A stretch of 60,157 bases of DNA from Lysobacterales bacterium (GTDB lineage: Bacteria > Pseudomonadota > Gammaproteobacteria > Xanthomonadales > Rhodanobacteraceae): contig JAFKNA010000022.1 in NCBI GenBank assembly GCA_017305135.1, positions 1 through 60,157 of the forward strand, given 5' to 3'. Positions 8,206-16,410 of this stretch are shown here, piece after piece; the first letter of the stretch is position 1, and every line of letters begins with the position of its first letter. The notes under the pieces were generated by a model. It was not told the origin of the DNA. It did no database searches and saw only the letters and a list, made by a program, of their open reading frames with translations. Made by a program: the position numbers and the translations under genes.

Positions 8206-10061
8206 AGCCGGCCCGCCTGCTCCGTCCGCCGCGCGGCAGGTGGCGGCTGCCTGCCGCGCTGGCGCTGGCCGCGACAACGCTGCTGGCGGCCGGCTGCAGC
8301 CTCAACCGGCCGCTGGCCCGCCAGGCGGAAGCCGTCGTCGCCGCTTCGCGCCCGGCCGCGGTCGAATGCGACCGCGCCGACCGCTGCGCCATCGATTCGC
8401 CCTACCGGGCGTTGGCGGAGCGGGCGCGCGAGGCCTCCACCGCCGACGCCAGCCGCCATTACGCGACGATCCTCGAGCGCGGCGAGGACGCCCTGCTGCT
8501 GCGCGTGCACCTGATCCGCGCGGCGCGGCGCAGCATCGACCTCCAGACCTTCATCTGGGCCGACGACGACGCCGGCTGGCTGCTGCTCGACGAGCTGATC
8601 ACGGCGGCGCGACGTGGCGTGCGCGTGCGCGTCATCGCCGACCAGCTCTTCTCCATCGACAGCGTGGAGTCGCTGGCGCGCATCGCGCGCGTCCACGCCA
8701 ACTTCGAGCTGCGCCTCTACAACCCGGCCTTCGGCGACGCGGTCACGCCGCCGATCGAGTTCGCGGCGGGCGTCCTGTGCTGCTTCACGCGCTTCAACCA
8801 GCGCATGCACAACAAGCTGCTGCTCGTCGATGGCGAGACCGGCCTGGCCGGCGGGCGCAACATCGAGAACCGCTATTTCGACTGGGACTCGCGCTTCAAC
8901 TATCGCGATCGCGACGTGGTGGTCACCGGCCCCGGCGCCGGGGCGGAAATGCAGGCCTCGTTCGACGCGTTCTGGAACGACCCGCTGGCGGTGCCGCTGA
9001 CCCGCTTCAACGACGTCAACCGGCGCATCGTCGCCGATGGGCCCGGCGATCACGCCGCCCCGGCCGCGCCGCCCGGCCTCGATGCCGGCCGGATCGAGGC
9101 GCTGCGGCGCCGCGCGCTGGATCCCGCCTACATCGCCGCGCACTTTGCCGACGGCGCGGTGCCGGTGGCCCGGGTGCGGTATTTTTCCGACCTCCCGGGC
9201 AAGGGCCGCGGCAAGGCGGGCAATGCGCACGCCGCCGACCTCGGCGCGCGCATCGCCGAGCTGCTCGAGGGCGCCCGCCGCGAGGTGGTGTTCGAGACGC
9301 CCTACCTGGTGCTGAGTTCGCGCGCGCGCAGGATCTTCCGCGGACTCCACCAGCGCGCGCAGCCGGTCGCGGTCACCGTCTCCACCAACTCGCTGGCCGC
9401 CACCGACGCCTTCTACGTCTACGCGCTTTCCTACAAGTACAAGAAGCGCTACCTGCGGCGCTACGGCTTCCGCATCCACGAGTTCAAGCCGTTTCCGGCC
9501 GATGCGCCGGTATTCATCGCCAACCACGGCCAGCTTGCCGGCGGCCCCGACCAGGGCCGCTACCAGCGCTATGGCCAGGCGCCGCTGACCCAGGGCGGCG
9601 TGCGCCTTGGCCTGCACGCCAAGTCGCTCGTCATCGACGGCGCCACCACGCTGATCGGCTCGCACAACTTCGACCCGCGCTCGGACCACTACAACACCGA
9701 GTCGGGCTTCATCATCGAGGATGCGGAGGTGGCGGCGCGGGTACGCGCGGCGGTGCTGCGCAACACCGATCCCGGCAATGCGTGGACCATCGCGCCACGC
9801 AAGCGGCCGGCTTGGCTCGATCGCATCAACGGGCCGATCGACGACCTCTCCACCGCGCTGCCGATCTTCGACCTGTGGCCGTTCCGCTACAGCAGCAGCT
9901 TCGAGCTCGATCCGGGCTGCGCGCCGCTCTCCCCCGACGACCCGCGCTTCCACGACTGCTACACCGACGTCGGCGACTTCCCGGAAGTGGCGCTGCCGCT
10001 GAAGACGATCTACACGCGCATCGTCACCGCCTTCGGAGCGGGGCTGGCCGGCATCCTGTAG
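8202..10061 (+). CDS. Phospholipase D-superfamily lipoprotein (cardiolipin synthase C-like)
   Basis: 619 residues with a lipoprotein signal (LLAAGC, Cys about 29). Two HKD active sites are intact: 'HNKLLLVDGETGLAGGRN' and 'HAKSLVIDGATTLIGSHN'. Two HKD repeats in one chain catalyse phosphatidyl transfer, as in ClsC-type cardiolipin synthases, or phosphodiester hydrolysis. Between them lie 'ETPYLVLSSRARRI' and a tyrosine/lysine-rich 'YALSYKYKKRYLRRYGF'. Overlap with the YceI gene implies a joint envelope-lipid role. Lipid anchoring would place it on the periplasmic face of a membrane. Confidence 0.82.
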   Translation: MKPARLLRPPRGRWRLPAALALAATTLLAAGCSLNRPLARQAEAVVAASRPAAVECDRADRCAIDSPYRALAERAREASTADASRHYATILERGEDALLLRVHLIRAARRSIDLQTFIWADDDAGWLLLDELITAARRGVRVRVIADQLFSIDSVESLARIARVHANFELRLYNPAFGDAVTPPIEFAAGVLCCFTRFNQRMHNKLLLVDGETGLAGGRNIENRYFDWDSRFNYRDRDVVVTGPGAGAEMQASFDAFWNDPLAVPLTRFNDVNRRIVADGPGDHAAPAAPPGLDAGRIEALRRRALDPAYIAAHFADGAVPVARVRYFSDLPGKGRGKAGNAHAADLGARIAELLEGARREVVFETPYLVLSSRARRIFRGLHQRAQPVAVTVSTNSLAATDAFYVYALSYKYKKRYLRRYGFRIHEFKPFPADAPVFIANHGQLAGGPDQGRYQRYGQAPLTQGGVRLGLHAKSLVIDGATTLIGSHNFDPRSDHYNTESGFIIEDAEVAARVRAAVLRNTDPGNAWTIAPRKRPAWLDRINGPIDDLSTALPIFDLWPFRYSSSFELDPGCAPLSPDDPRFHDCYTDVGDFPEVALPLKTIYTRIVTAFGAGLAGIL

Positions 10062-10191
10062 GCCGCTTCCGGCAGGCAAATGGCCCGGCGCGGCCACTCG
10101 CGCTTCCCGTGACGCGCGGGCCATTCCGCAATTGACCGAGGCGCCTCCGCTAGCTAGGCTCAGCGCCCACTCAAACGCGCGGAGTTGCTCC

Positions 10192-10761
10192 ATGTCGCTC
10201 GCAATCACGATCGAACTCGGCGACGCCGAGCTGCAGCACTTCATCAATGCGCTGCGGCAGGCGCAGGAAGAAACCCGCAACATGTCCGCGCGCGAGATCA
10301 CCGAGGCGGCCGGCAAGCTCCTGTCGCGCGATCGCGGCGTCGACGAACCGGCCTACGTCACCGACCGGCTCGACAAGCTGGAAAACATGATCTCCATGCT
10401 CAACGACGAGGGCTTCGCGCTGCCGCCGGAGGAACGCCACCGCGTGCTGGGCTGCCTCGCCTACTTCGCCAACCCGAAGGACCTGATCCCCGACGACGTG
10501 CCGGTGTTCGGCTTCCTGGACGACGCGATCATGATCGAGCTCTGCGCGCGCGAGCTCGAGCACGAGATCGACGCCTACGCCGACTTCATCGCCTATCGCA
10601 ACGAGGAAGCCGCCCTGCGCGGCGTCGATCCGGCCTCGCTCAGGACCGAGCGGGTGGAATGGGCGGAAGCCCGCCGTGTCGAACTCCTCGACCGCATGCG
10701 CAAGCGCCGTGGCAGCTACACCGGGAGCGGCGGCATGAGCCTGTTCTCCGTCGGCCGCTGA
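10192..10761 (+). CDS. DUF1232 (YkvA-type) protein
   Basis: 189 residues; ATG 10192 has GGAG at 10181-10184. The diagnostic segment is 'GCLAYFANPKDLIPDDVPVFGFLDDAIMI', matching the DUF1232 pattern Y-x-x-x-P-x-D-L-I-P-D-x-x-P-x-x-G-x-x-D-D. The N-terminal 80 residues are helical and charged with no membrane segment, and the C-terminus is arginine-rich. The biochemical role of DUF1232 is unknown. No operon partners: a repeat cluster follows. Confidence 0.78.
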   Translation: MSLAITIELGDAELQHFINALRQAQEETRNMSAREITEAAGKLLSRDRGVDEPAYVTDRLDKLENMISMLNDEGFALPPEERHRVLGCLAYFANPKDLIPDDVPVFGFLDDAIMIELCARELEHEIDAYADFIAYRNEEAALRGVDPASLRTERVEWAEARRVELLDRMRKRRGSYTGSGGMSLFSVGR

Positions 10762-10775
10762 GCCCGCGTAGCGCG

Positions 10776-11085
10776 GCGCGGGTCGCCTGCACGCAGGCTC
10801 CTGCGGGAGCAAGCGTTGCAGGAGCGCCCCCCGTCTTCACCGGCGCGCTGTCGCGTAGCAAACCTGGCGTGTCTACGCCTGCGCGCAGGCTCAAAGCACC
10901 TCGTAGGAGCGCACCCTGTGCGGGACCGGCGCAGCGCGTGATCGTGCGGCTTGGGTCGCCCACAGGGTGGGTTCCTACAGCAGCGCGGAAATTCAATACG
11001 TTGCGCCATGTTTGATGAGAGCGGCCCTTGGGCGCGGCCACATCCTGGCATCCATCGCGCGGGTCGCCTGCACGCAGGCTCCTAC
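10776..11085. repeat. Cluster of GTAG-type REP palindromes
   Basis: Fills the 337-base gap between two convergent genes. Elements: 10779-10803 (core GCCTGCACGCAGGC), a degenerate copy at 10877-10892, 10903-10927 beginning GTAGGAGCGCACCC, its inverted partner at 10954-10978 ending GGGTTCCTAC, and 11061-11085, again with core GCCTGCACGCAGGC and ending CTCCTAC. Read on the other strand, each starts GTAGGAGC. No coding potential is convincing here. Confidence 0.75.
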
Positions 11086-11098
11086 GGAAGGAATCCGC

Positions 11099-12217
11099 TC
11101 AGAAGCCGCTGCCGCCGCGCAGGGCGCCACCGGCGATCTCGCCAAGGATCATGATGGATATCGCCGCGGCGGTGAGCGAAGCCAGGATGCCGAGCACGAA
11201 CAGCACGTTCACCAGCCAGCCATACCAGGGCATGGGCGGGCGCACGGTCGGACGCGGGCGATCGGGGTGGACGCCGCGGAACACCACCAGGGTTCCGGCC
11301 AGCATGTCGTGCAGGGCCTGCTTGCGGGCGGTCCAGCCGGCCAGCGCGAAGCCGATGTTCAGGACCACGCTCGACAGGATCTTGCCGAAGTAGCGGCCGC
11401 TGGCGCGGCCGAAACCGATCCGGCAGCCGCCCTGGTCGGCCACCTTGAGGCCCATCGCGAGCTTGCCGGGAGTGGCCTGCAGGACGCTGCACTCGAACAG
11501 GGCAAAGTACAACCATTGACCGACGAACAGCGCGGCGCACAGCATGACGGCGGTCGCCAATTGCGCCAGCAGCGCGTCCGGGGTGGGGGCCATCGACCCC
11601 AGCATGAGCACCTGCAGCAGCATCGCCACGACGCCGAGAATGATCGAATCCATCACAAACGCGGCGCAGCGGCGCCAGAAGCCGGCGTTGACGGCGGCAC
11701 CGGGCGGGAGAACCGCGGCGGCGAGAGCCGCGGCCGGGGCCTGCGGTTCCTTCGAAGCCCAGGTCACCGGCTCGACCGGCAGCTCGTGTGACTCCTCGAC
11801 CGGCGCGGGCGGCGGCGGTGGTGGCGGGCTGAATTCCCGCCACGCGCGCCAGGCATTGCTGCCGACCTCGGCGACGCGCACCGACTCCGGCCACAGGCCA
11901 TGACCGATGCGTTCCTCGACGTAGATCCGCGGCAGGGGCCCGCTCGCGGTGCCGTCGAACAGCACGAACAGCGGCGGGCGGCCATCGGTGGCGCACAGCT
12001 CGGCGTGCGCGCCGGCCTCGCCCATGCCGTCCTGCAGCGCCTGCAGCTTGCCAAGATCGTCGCTGCGCTTGATGGTGAGGGGCGCACGCGCGCGGAGCTG
12101 GTCGAGCTTCGCCGCCTCGATGCGCAGATAGCGGGCCAGCTTCGGCCACACCTCGTCCGGGGCATGGCCGGGCAGGATGGTGCCGCTCAGCACCAGTGCG
12201 TACGCGCTGTTGTCCAT
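11099..12217 (-). CDS. RDD-family membrane protein with N-terminal soluble domain
   Basis: 372 residues. Residues 1-125 are soluble, with a GYF-like or translocator-type fold suggested by 'RIYVEERIGHGLWPESVRVAEVGSNAWRAWREF'. A run of nine prolines follows as linker. The RDD domain begins near residue 180: 'GFWRRCAAFVMDSIILGVVAMLLQ', with further membrane helices, 'ATPGKLAMGLKVAD' and 'QALHDMLAGTLVV', all characteristic. A final C-terminal membrane helix follows. RDD proteins are implicated in sodium/proton exchange or membrane assembly; the role here is unknown. It lies 50 nt downstream of the thiolase gene, probably the last gene of that operon. Confidence 0.72.
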   Translation of the reverse strand: MDNSAYALVLSGTILPGHAPDEVWPKLARYLRIEAAKLDQLRARAPLTIKRSDDLGKLQALQDGMGEAGAHAELCATDGRPPLFVLFDGTASGPLPRIYVEERIGHGLWPESVRVAEVGSNAWRAWREFSPPPPPPPAPVEESHELPVEPVTWASKEPQAPAAALAAAVLPPGAAVNAGFWRRCAAFVMDSIILGVVAMLLQVLMLGSMAPTPDALLAQLATAVMLCAALFVGQWLYFALFECSVLQATPGKLAMGLKVADQGGCRIGFGRASGRYFGKILSSVVLNIGFALAGWTARKQALHDMLAGTLVVFRGVHPDRPRPTVRPPMPWYGWLVNVLFVLGILASLTAAAISIMILGEIAGGALRGGSGF

Positions 12218-12267
12218 GTCTCCCTCCCCCGGGGAATCTCAGGCGGTGCGGTGTCTCGGTCGGTGCT

Positions 12268-13554
12268 TCATGGGCGCTCCAGGATCGCGGTCACGCCCAT
12301 CCCGCCGGCGGTGCAGATGGATACCAGGCCGCGCCCGGAACCCCTTTCCTTGAGCATCTTTGCCAGTGCGGCGACGATGCGGGCACCGGTGGCGGCGAAC
12401 GGGTGGCCGGTGGCGAGGCTCGATCCGTTGACGTTGAGCCTGCTGCGATCGATCGATCCGAGCGGGGCGTCGAGCCCCAGCCGGTTCCTGCAGTAATCGG
12501 CCGACTCCCAGGCCTTGAGCGTGCACAGCACCTGCGCCGCGAACGCCTCGTGGATCTCGTAGTAGTCGAAGTCCTGCAAGGTGAGCCCGGCCTCGGCCAG
12601 CATGCGCGGCACGGCGATGGTCGGTGCCATCAGCAGGCCCTCGCCGTGCACGAAATCCACCGCGGCGACGCGCGCATGGGTCAGGTACGCCTGCACCTCG
12701 AGGCCACGTTCGGCGGCCCATTCGTCGGTGCCGAGCAGCACTGCCGCTGCGCCATCGGAGAGTGCGGTCGAGTTGCCGGCCGTGAGCGTGCCGTGGCCGG
12801 AAGTCCGGTCGAAGGCGGGCTTCAGCGAGGCCAGCTTCTCCAGCGTGGTGTCCGGGCGCAGGATGTTGTCGCGCTCGACACCGCGGAAGGGCACCACCAG
12901 GTCGCGGAAGAAGCCGCGCTCGTAGGCGGCGGCGAGATTGCGGTGGCTGAGGAGGGCGAGTTCGTCCTGCTCCTCGCGGCCGATGTGCCATTCGCGCGCC
13001 ATCAGTTCGCAATGCTCGCCCATCGACTTGCCGGTGCGCGGCTCGGCAACGCCCGGGAACGAGGGCCTCAGCTCGCCGAACGAAAACCCCTTCACCGCGG
13101 TGCCGGCCTTGCCGAGCGGCGTCTTCTCACGGTTCACGCTGAGCAGGCGCTGCTGCAGCGCGCGCGAATAGACGATCGGCACATCGCTGGTGGTGTCCGA
13201 ACCGCCGGCGATGCCGGCCTCGATCTGGCCGGCGGCGATCTTGTTGGCGATCAGGATGGCGTTGTCGAGCGAGGTGCCGCAGGCGCGCGCGGTGGTGATG
13301 CCCGGCGTGGTGGCGGCGAGCCCGGAGGACAGCGTCGCCTCGCGGGCCAGGTTCCAGTCCGCGGCATGCTTGATGACGGCGCCGAAGGCGACTTCGCCCA
13401 GTTCCAGTCCGTGCAGGCCGAAGCGCTCGACCAGCGTGCCCAGCGTCTTTACGGCCATGCCGAAATTGCCGACGTCCGCGTAGGCGGTATTGTTGCGGCA
13501 GAACGGAATGCGCACGCCGCCGACGATGCCGATCCGATAGGGGCGCTGGTTCAT
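12268..13554 (-). CDS. Acetyl-CoA C-acyltransferase (FadI-like thiolase)
   Basis: 428 residues (E. coli FadI 436). Thiolases cleave 3-ketoacyl-CoA or condense acyl-CoAs. The nucleophilic cysteine is C92 in 'TTARACGTSLDNA'; the histidines are in 'DYYEIHEAFAAQV' and 'GHPFAATGAR'; the second cysteine is in 'SICTAGGMG'. 'TAGNSTALSDGAAAVLL' is also conserved. Its start overlaps the stop of the upstream acyltransferase gene (ATGA, 13551-13554), so the pair is coupled. The neighbours (acyltransferase, GNAT) suggest a lipid-modification operon more than plain beta-oxidation; no fadJ-like gene is adjacent. Confidence 0.85.
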   Translation of the reverse strand: MNQRPYRIGIVGGVRIPFCRNNTAYADVGNFGMAVKTLGTLVERFGLHGLELGEVAFGAVIKHAADWNLAREATLSSGLAATTPGITTARACGTSLDNAILIANKIAAGQIEAGIAGGSDTTSDVPIVYSRALQQRLLSVNREKTPLGKAGTAVKGFSFGELRPSFPGVAEPRTGKSMGEHCELMAREWHIGREEQDELALLSHRNLAAAYERGFFRDLVVPFRGVERDNILRPDTTLEKLASLKPAFDRTSGHGTLTAGNSTALSDGAAAVLLGTDEWAAERGLEVQAYLTHARVAAVDFVHGEGLLMAPTIAVPRMLAEAGLTLQDFDYYEIHEAFAAQVLCTLKAWESADYCRNRLGLDAPLGSIDRSRLNVNGSSLATGHPFAATGARIVAALAKMLKERGSGRGLVSICTAGGMGVTAILERP

Positions 13555-14522
13555 GGGCTGGTTCCTGCAACGGGCTCGCTGCCCCGAAGCCTACCTTCTG
13601 CGGCGCCGGTTGGGAACGCCGCATGCAGCGGCGCGGCGTCGGCCAGCCAGCCCGGCCATTCGTTCCAGAACATCCACGCCGCCGGCTGCGCGCGCAGCAG
13701 GCGGTCGAGGGTGTTGGCAAGCGTGGCGGCGATTTGGCCCGGCGCTTCGGGCGACAACGCCTCGCCGATGACCACGCGCCGCCGGCCGCTGCGGAAGTCC
13801 GGCTCCACCCAGCACGGCACCACCGGCACCGCGGCTTCGCGGGCCAGCTCGAAGAGGCCGAGCGGCAGGCTGGCCGGCTGGCCGAGCAGGTGCACCGGAC
13901 ATTGACCGCGGGGCGCCAGCCGCGGCGGCACGTCGACCAGGCCGACCACCGCGGTGCCGCCCTGCAGCGCCGCCAGGATCTGCCCGCGCACGCCCGGCCG
14001 GTAGGCGCTGGGCCGGCCGCCGATGCGCTCCACCTCGGCCATCCGCGCGCGGCCATAGCGATAGCGCACCGGGTGAGCGGCGAAATCCGACGCCTCGAAA
14101 CGGCCGGAGACGAACACGCTGTCGTGCCCCGAGGCGCGAAGGTGCCGCAGGATCCACAGGCCGTTGCCATAGTGGAAGCTCGCCGCGAGGAAGCCGCCGC
14201 GTGCCGGCCAGCTTCCTTGCACTTCCACGTCACGCGGCAACCAGTCCGTGCGGTTCGCGCGCGAACTTGGCAGGTCGGCCGCATCCAGTAGCCAGTTGGT
14301 GCGAAGATCGCGCCGGAAGGCGTCGAGATCCCCCAGTGGCAGGTGGCGTGGCGCGATAGATGCGGCACCTTCCACCGGCTCCGGGTACATGTGGCGCAAT
14401 CGCGCGAGGCTCCTGCACATCGGCCACGCAAGTGACCAAGGCAGGCTGGCCGCAAGCCGCGGCGCGCCACGCAGGATCCACCAATCGAGAAGCTGGCCAC
14501 TGAGCCACGCGAGGCGCTTCAC
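13551..14522 (-). CDS. LpxL/HtrB-type lysophospholipid acyltransferase-like protein, atypical motif
   Basis: 323 residues from a GTG start overlapping the upstream GNAT stop (14519-14522). N-terminal 'LLDWWILRGAPRLAASLPWSLAW' is the membrane-proximal helix typical of LpxL-like enzymes; 'GGFLAASFHYGNGLWILRHL' holds the motif-I histidine; 'AVVGLVDVPPRL' and 'AREAAVPVVPCWVE' correspond to motifs II-III. Family members transfer acyl chains onto lipid A or related lipids using an HX4D/E pair. Here the residue five after the histidine is leucine, not an acid, so catalysis may differ or be lost. Codon use looks normal for the region. Confidence 0.7.
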   Translation of the reverse strand: MKRLAWLSGQLLDWWILRGAPRLAASLPWSLAWPMCRSLARLRHMYPEPVEGAASIAPRHLPLGDLDAFRRDLRTNWLLDAADLPSSRANRTDWLPRDVEVQGSWPARGGFLAASFHYGNGLWILRHLRASGHDSVFVSGRFEASDFAAHPVRYRYGRARMAEVERIGGRPSAYRPGVRGQILAALQGGTAVVGLVDVPPRLAPRGQCPVHLLGQPASLPLGLFELAREAAVPVVPCWVEPDFRSGRRRVVIGEALSPEAPGQIAATLANTLDRLLRAQPAAWMFWNEWPGWLADAAPLHAAFPTGAAEGRLRGSEPVAGTSP

Positions 14523-14998
14523 GGCGCATCGCCGCGGATCGGCCATTCCAGCATCCGGTAGGCCGTCCCGGCGAAGCCGAGGGCGGCGTAGGTCGCCTGC
14601 GCGCTCTGGTTGTCCCTTTCGACGTAGAGACGCAGGCCAGCGACGCCGCTGGCCGCCGCGGCGCGTCGGCGAAGTTCGCCCTGCAAGGCGCGGAACACGC
14701 CGCGCCGGCGCGCCTCGGGCAACACGTAGACGCTCTGCAGCCACCACCAGTCGGCGTTGCGCCAGTCGCTCCATTCCCGCGTCACCAGCACGCAGCCCAC
14801 CACAACGCCCTCCTGCTCGGCAACGAGATAGAAGCCGCGGGCGGCATCGGCGAGGACAGCGCGAACGCCCTGCTCCAGCGTGGCGCGATCGAGCCGCTTG
14901 TCCTCGGTCTCCAAGGCCATCGCAGCGTTGGCCGCGGCGATAAACCCGGCGTCGCCCGCGCGCGCCTCGCGCACCACAACGGCATCAGTCATGTGCAT
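14519..14998 (-). CDS. GNAT-family N-acetyltransferase
   Basis: 159 residues. Acetyl-CoA-binding motif A reads 'WLQSVYVLPEARRRGVFRALQ' (pattern R-x-x-G-x) and the C-terminal motif is 'RLYVERDNQSAQATYAALGF', both textbook GNAT features. The beta-bulge 'GVVVGCVLVTREW' precedes them. Start may be 14998 or the in-frame ATG six bases later. It is the first gene of a tightly overlapping minus-strand run with the acyltransferase and thiolase. The substrate is not predictable. Confidence 0.82.
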   Translation of the reverse strand: MHMTDAVVVREARAGDAGFIAAANAAMALETEDKRLDRATLEQGVRAVLADAARGFYLVAEQEGVVVGCVLVTREWSDWRNADWWWLQSVYVLPEARRRGVFRALQGELRRRAAAASGVAGLRLYVERDNQSAQATYAALGFAGTAYRMLEWPIRGDAP

Positions 14999-15217
14999 CT
15001 CGCTGGATCGGGCGCATCGGGGAACGCGGGGTCGAGCCGGTCGATGGTAGCAGGCCGGGGCGGGCGTGGCGGTGGCCGCTTTTCTGAATGCATCCAGACG
15101 TAAAAATTCCGTCGTTCATCTTCAAGTAGATCGCTGCTTCCTAGGGTGGTTCCACGCGACCCGGAGGTCGTCATCGCCACCACGGCGATCCTTTCCTTCC
15201 TGAAAAGGAGATGCTGC

Positions 15218-15571
15218 ATGAAGACTTCGCTTTCCGCTGTTTCGACGTTTGCCCTGGCTTCGGTGCTCTCGCTCGGGGCCGCTTCCTTCGCCATGGCGGC
15301 CAGCCCGCTGGCGCCCAACGACAACGACCAGACGAACATGGATTCGGACCAGCCGGTGACCGATACCTGGATCACCACCAAGGTGAAGTCCGAGCTGGCC
15401 ACCACGGACGGCGTGCAGAGCATGGACATCAGCGTCAAGACCGTCGACGGCGTGGTCTATCTCACCGGCACGCAGGACAACGACGTGGCCGTGAAGAAGG
15501 CGACGGCCGCCGCCGAGAGCATCAAGGGCGTGCAGCGCGTCGACGCCAGCGGCCTCAAGTCCAAGTCGTAA
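15218..15571 (+). CDS. Periplasmic BON-domain protein (OsmY-like)
   Basis: 117 residues with a signal peptide ending SFAMAA and a strong AAAAGGAG ribosome site at 15203-15210. One BON domain: '[40 protein letters not shown]', then '[17 protein letters not shown]'. BON domains bind phospholipid surfaces and protect the envelope during osmotic or stationary-phase stress. OsmY has two BON domains; this protein has one. Followed after 25 nt by a CsbD gene, each with its own good ribosome site, consistent with a stress operon. Confidence 0.85.
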   Translation: MKTSLSAVSTFALASVLSLGAASFAMAASPLAPNDNDQTNMDSDQPVTDTWITTKVKSELATTDGVQSMDISVKTVDGVVYLTGTQDNDVAVKKATAAAESIKGVQRVDASGLKSKS

Positions 15572-15596
15572 TCCCACCGGCGAAAAGGAGTACCCG

Positions 15597-15794
15597 ATGA
15601 ACGAAGACAAGATCAAGGGCAACTGGAAGCAGCTCACCGGCAAGCTCAAGGCGCAGTGGGGCAAGCTGACCGACGATGACATCCAGGTCGCGGAGGGCAA
15701 CAGCGAGTATCTCGCCGGCAAGCTCCAGGAGCGCTACGGAATCGCCAGGGACGAGGCGGAACGGCAGATCAGGGAATTCGATCGCACGCTGTAA
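15597..15794 (+). CDS. CsbD-family stress protein
   Basis: 65 residues: [20 protein letters not shown] begins the characteristic CsbD pattern ('D-x-x-x-G-x-W-x-x-x-x-G-K-x-K-x-x-W-G-x-L-T-D-D'). It continues with '[30 protein letters not shown]'. CsbD-like proteins (E. coli YjbJ) are highly expressed under general stress; function unknown. AAAAGGAG precedes the ATG. Second gene of the BON/CsbD/DUF883 run. Confidence 0.88.
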   Translation: MNEDKIKGNWKQLTGKLKAQWGKLTDDDIQVAEGNSEYLAGKLQERYGIARDEAERQIREFDRTL

Positions 15795-15906
15795 TGGACC
15801 GGCGGACGCGGCCACGGATGGCCGCTCCGCCCCGGCACGGATGCCTGCGCAACGGCTTGCCAAGGATGGCCCGGCGCAAACCCACGCTGCTTCGAGGAGG
15901 TGCCCG

Positions 15907-16230
15907 ATGCGATCGATGAACTGGCGCGATATTGATGGAGAAGGCCATGTTGCGGAAGCATCCGCGGCCCTGGCCAAGACGCTACGGAAGGCGAACCGCG
16001 AACTCCGCCGGCAAGGGAAGGTCGGCCTTGAGAGCGCGCGCGACTTCGGCGAGGAGGCGCTGGACAGCGCCCGCCGCGCCGGACGGACGGCCCAGGGAAT
16101 GGTGGCCGAAAAGCCGATGGAGGCGATGCTCATCGCCGGCGCGATCGGATTCGCGCTCGGCTGGATCATCCGCCGCGCCTGTGCGGAACGGATCGTCTAC
16201 ATCGAATCGGACGACACGGACGACGAGTAG
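15907..16230 (+). CDS. DUF883 / ElaB-YqjD-like membrane-anchored protein
   Basis: 107 residues from ATG 15907, immediately preceded by GAGGAGG (15893-15900). The N-terminal 70 residues are charged and helical; the C-terminal 'EKPMEAMLIAGAIGFALGWI' is the glycine-rich single membrane helix of DUF883 proteins, followed by an acidic tail. E. coli ElaB, YqjD and YgaM are stationary-phase proteins that tether ribosomes or protect membranes. 112 nt separate it from CsbD, so it may have its own promoter, but it shares the terminator just downstream. Confidence 0.78.
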   Translation: MRSMNWRDIDGEGHVAEASAALAKTLRKANRELRRQGKVGLESARDFGEEALDSARRAGRTAQGMVAEKPMEAMLIAGAIGFALGWIIRRACAERIVYIESDDTDDE

Positions 16231-16254
16231 CGGCCGCAAGGCCCCGCACCAGCG

Positions 16255-16301
16255 CCCGGCGCATGCGCCCCCTTGCGGGGTTCATGCGCCGGGTTTTTTT
16301 T
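16255..16301 (+). terminator. Strong intrinsic terminator
   Basis: CCCGGCGCATG (16255-16265) pairs with CATGCGCCGGG (16283-16293). A nested CCCC/GGGG pair lies inside, and eight T residues follow (16294-16301). It ends the BON/CsbD/DUF883 transcript. Confidence 0.92.
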
Positions 16302-16331
16302 GTGCGCGCGTTCCGCGCGGCAGCAACGAGC

Positions 16332-16351
16332 GGCCGGTCAGGAGACCGGCC
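16332..16351. repeat. GGCCGGTC hairpin downstream of glnA
   Basis: GGCCGGTC-AGGA-GACCGGCC, 8-bp perfect stem, lying about 60 bases beyond the glnA stop on the minus strand. It may end the glnA message, although no U-tract follows on either strand. Confidence 0.45.
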
Positions 16352-16370
16352 CTCCCGGAAAACGTCCCAA

Positions 16371-16409
16371 CCCCGGATCCCGAATCACCAACCCCAATCA
16401 ACAACCCCC
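16371..16409. repeat. Degenerate GAATC/CCAAT short-unit repeat
   Basis: Tandem units related to CCCCGGATC, CCGAATCACC, AACCCCAATC and AACAACCCCC run up to the glnA stop. On the other strand they read as GGTGATTCGG-like units, and the same unit recurs at 36341-36375. Confidence 0.5.
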
Positions 16410-16410
16410 T

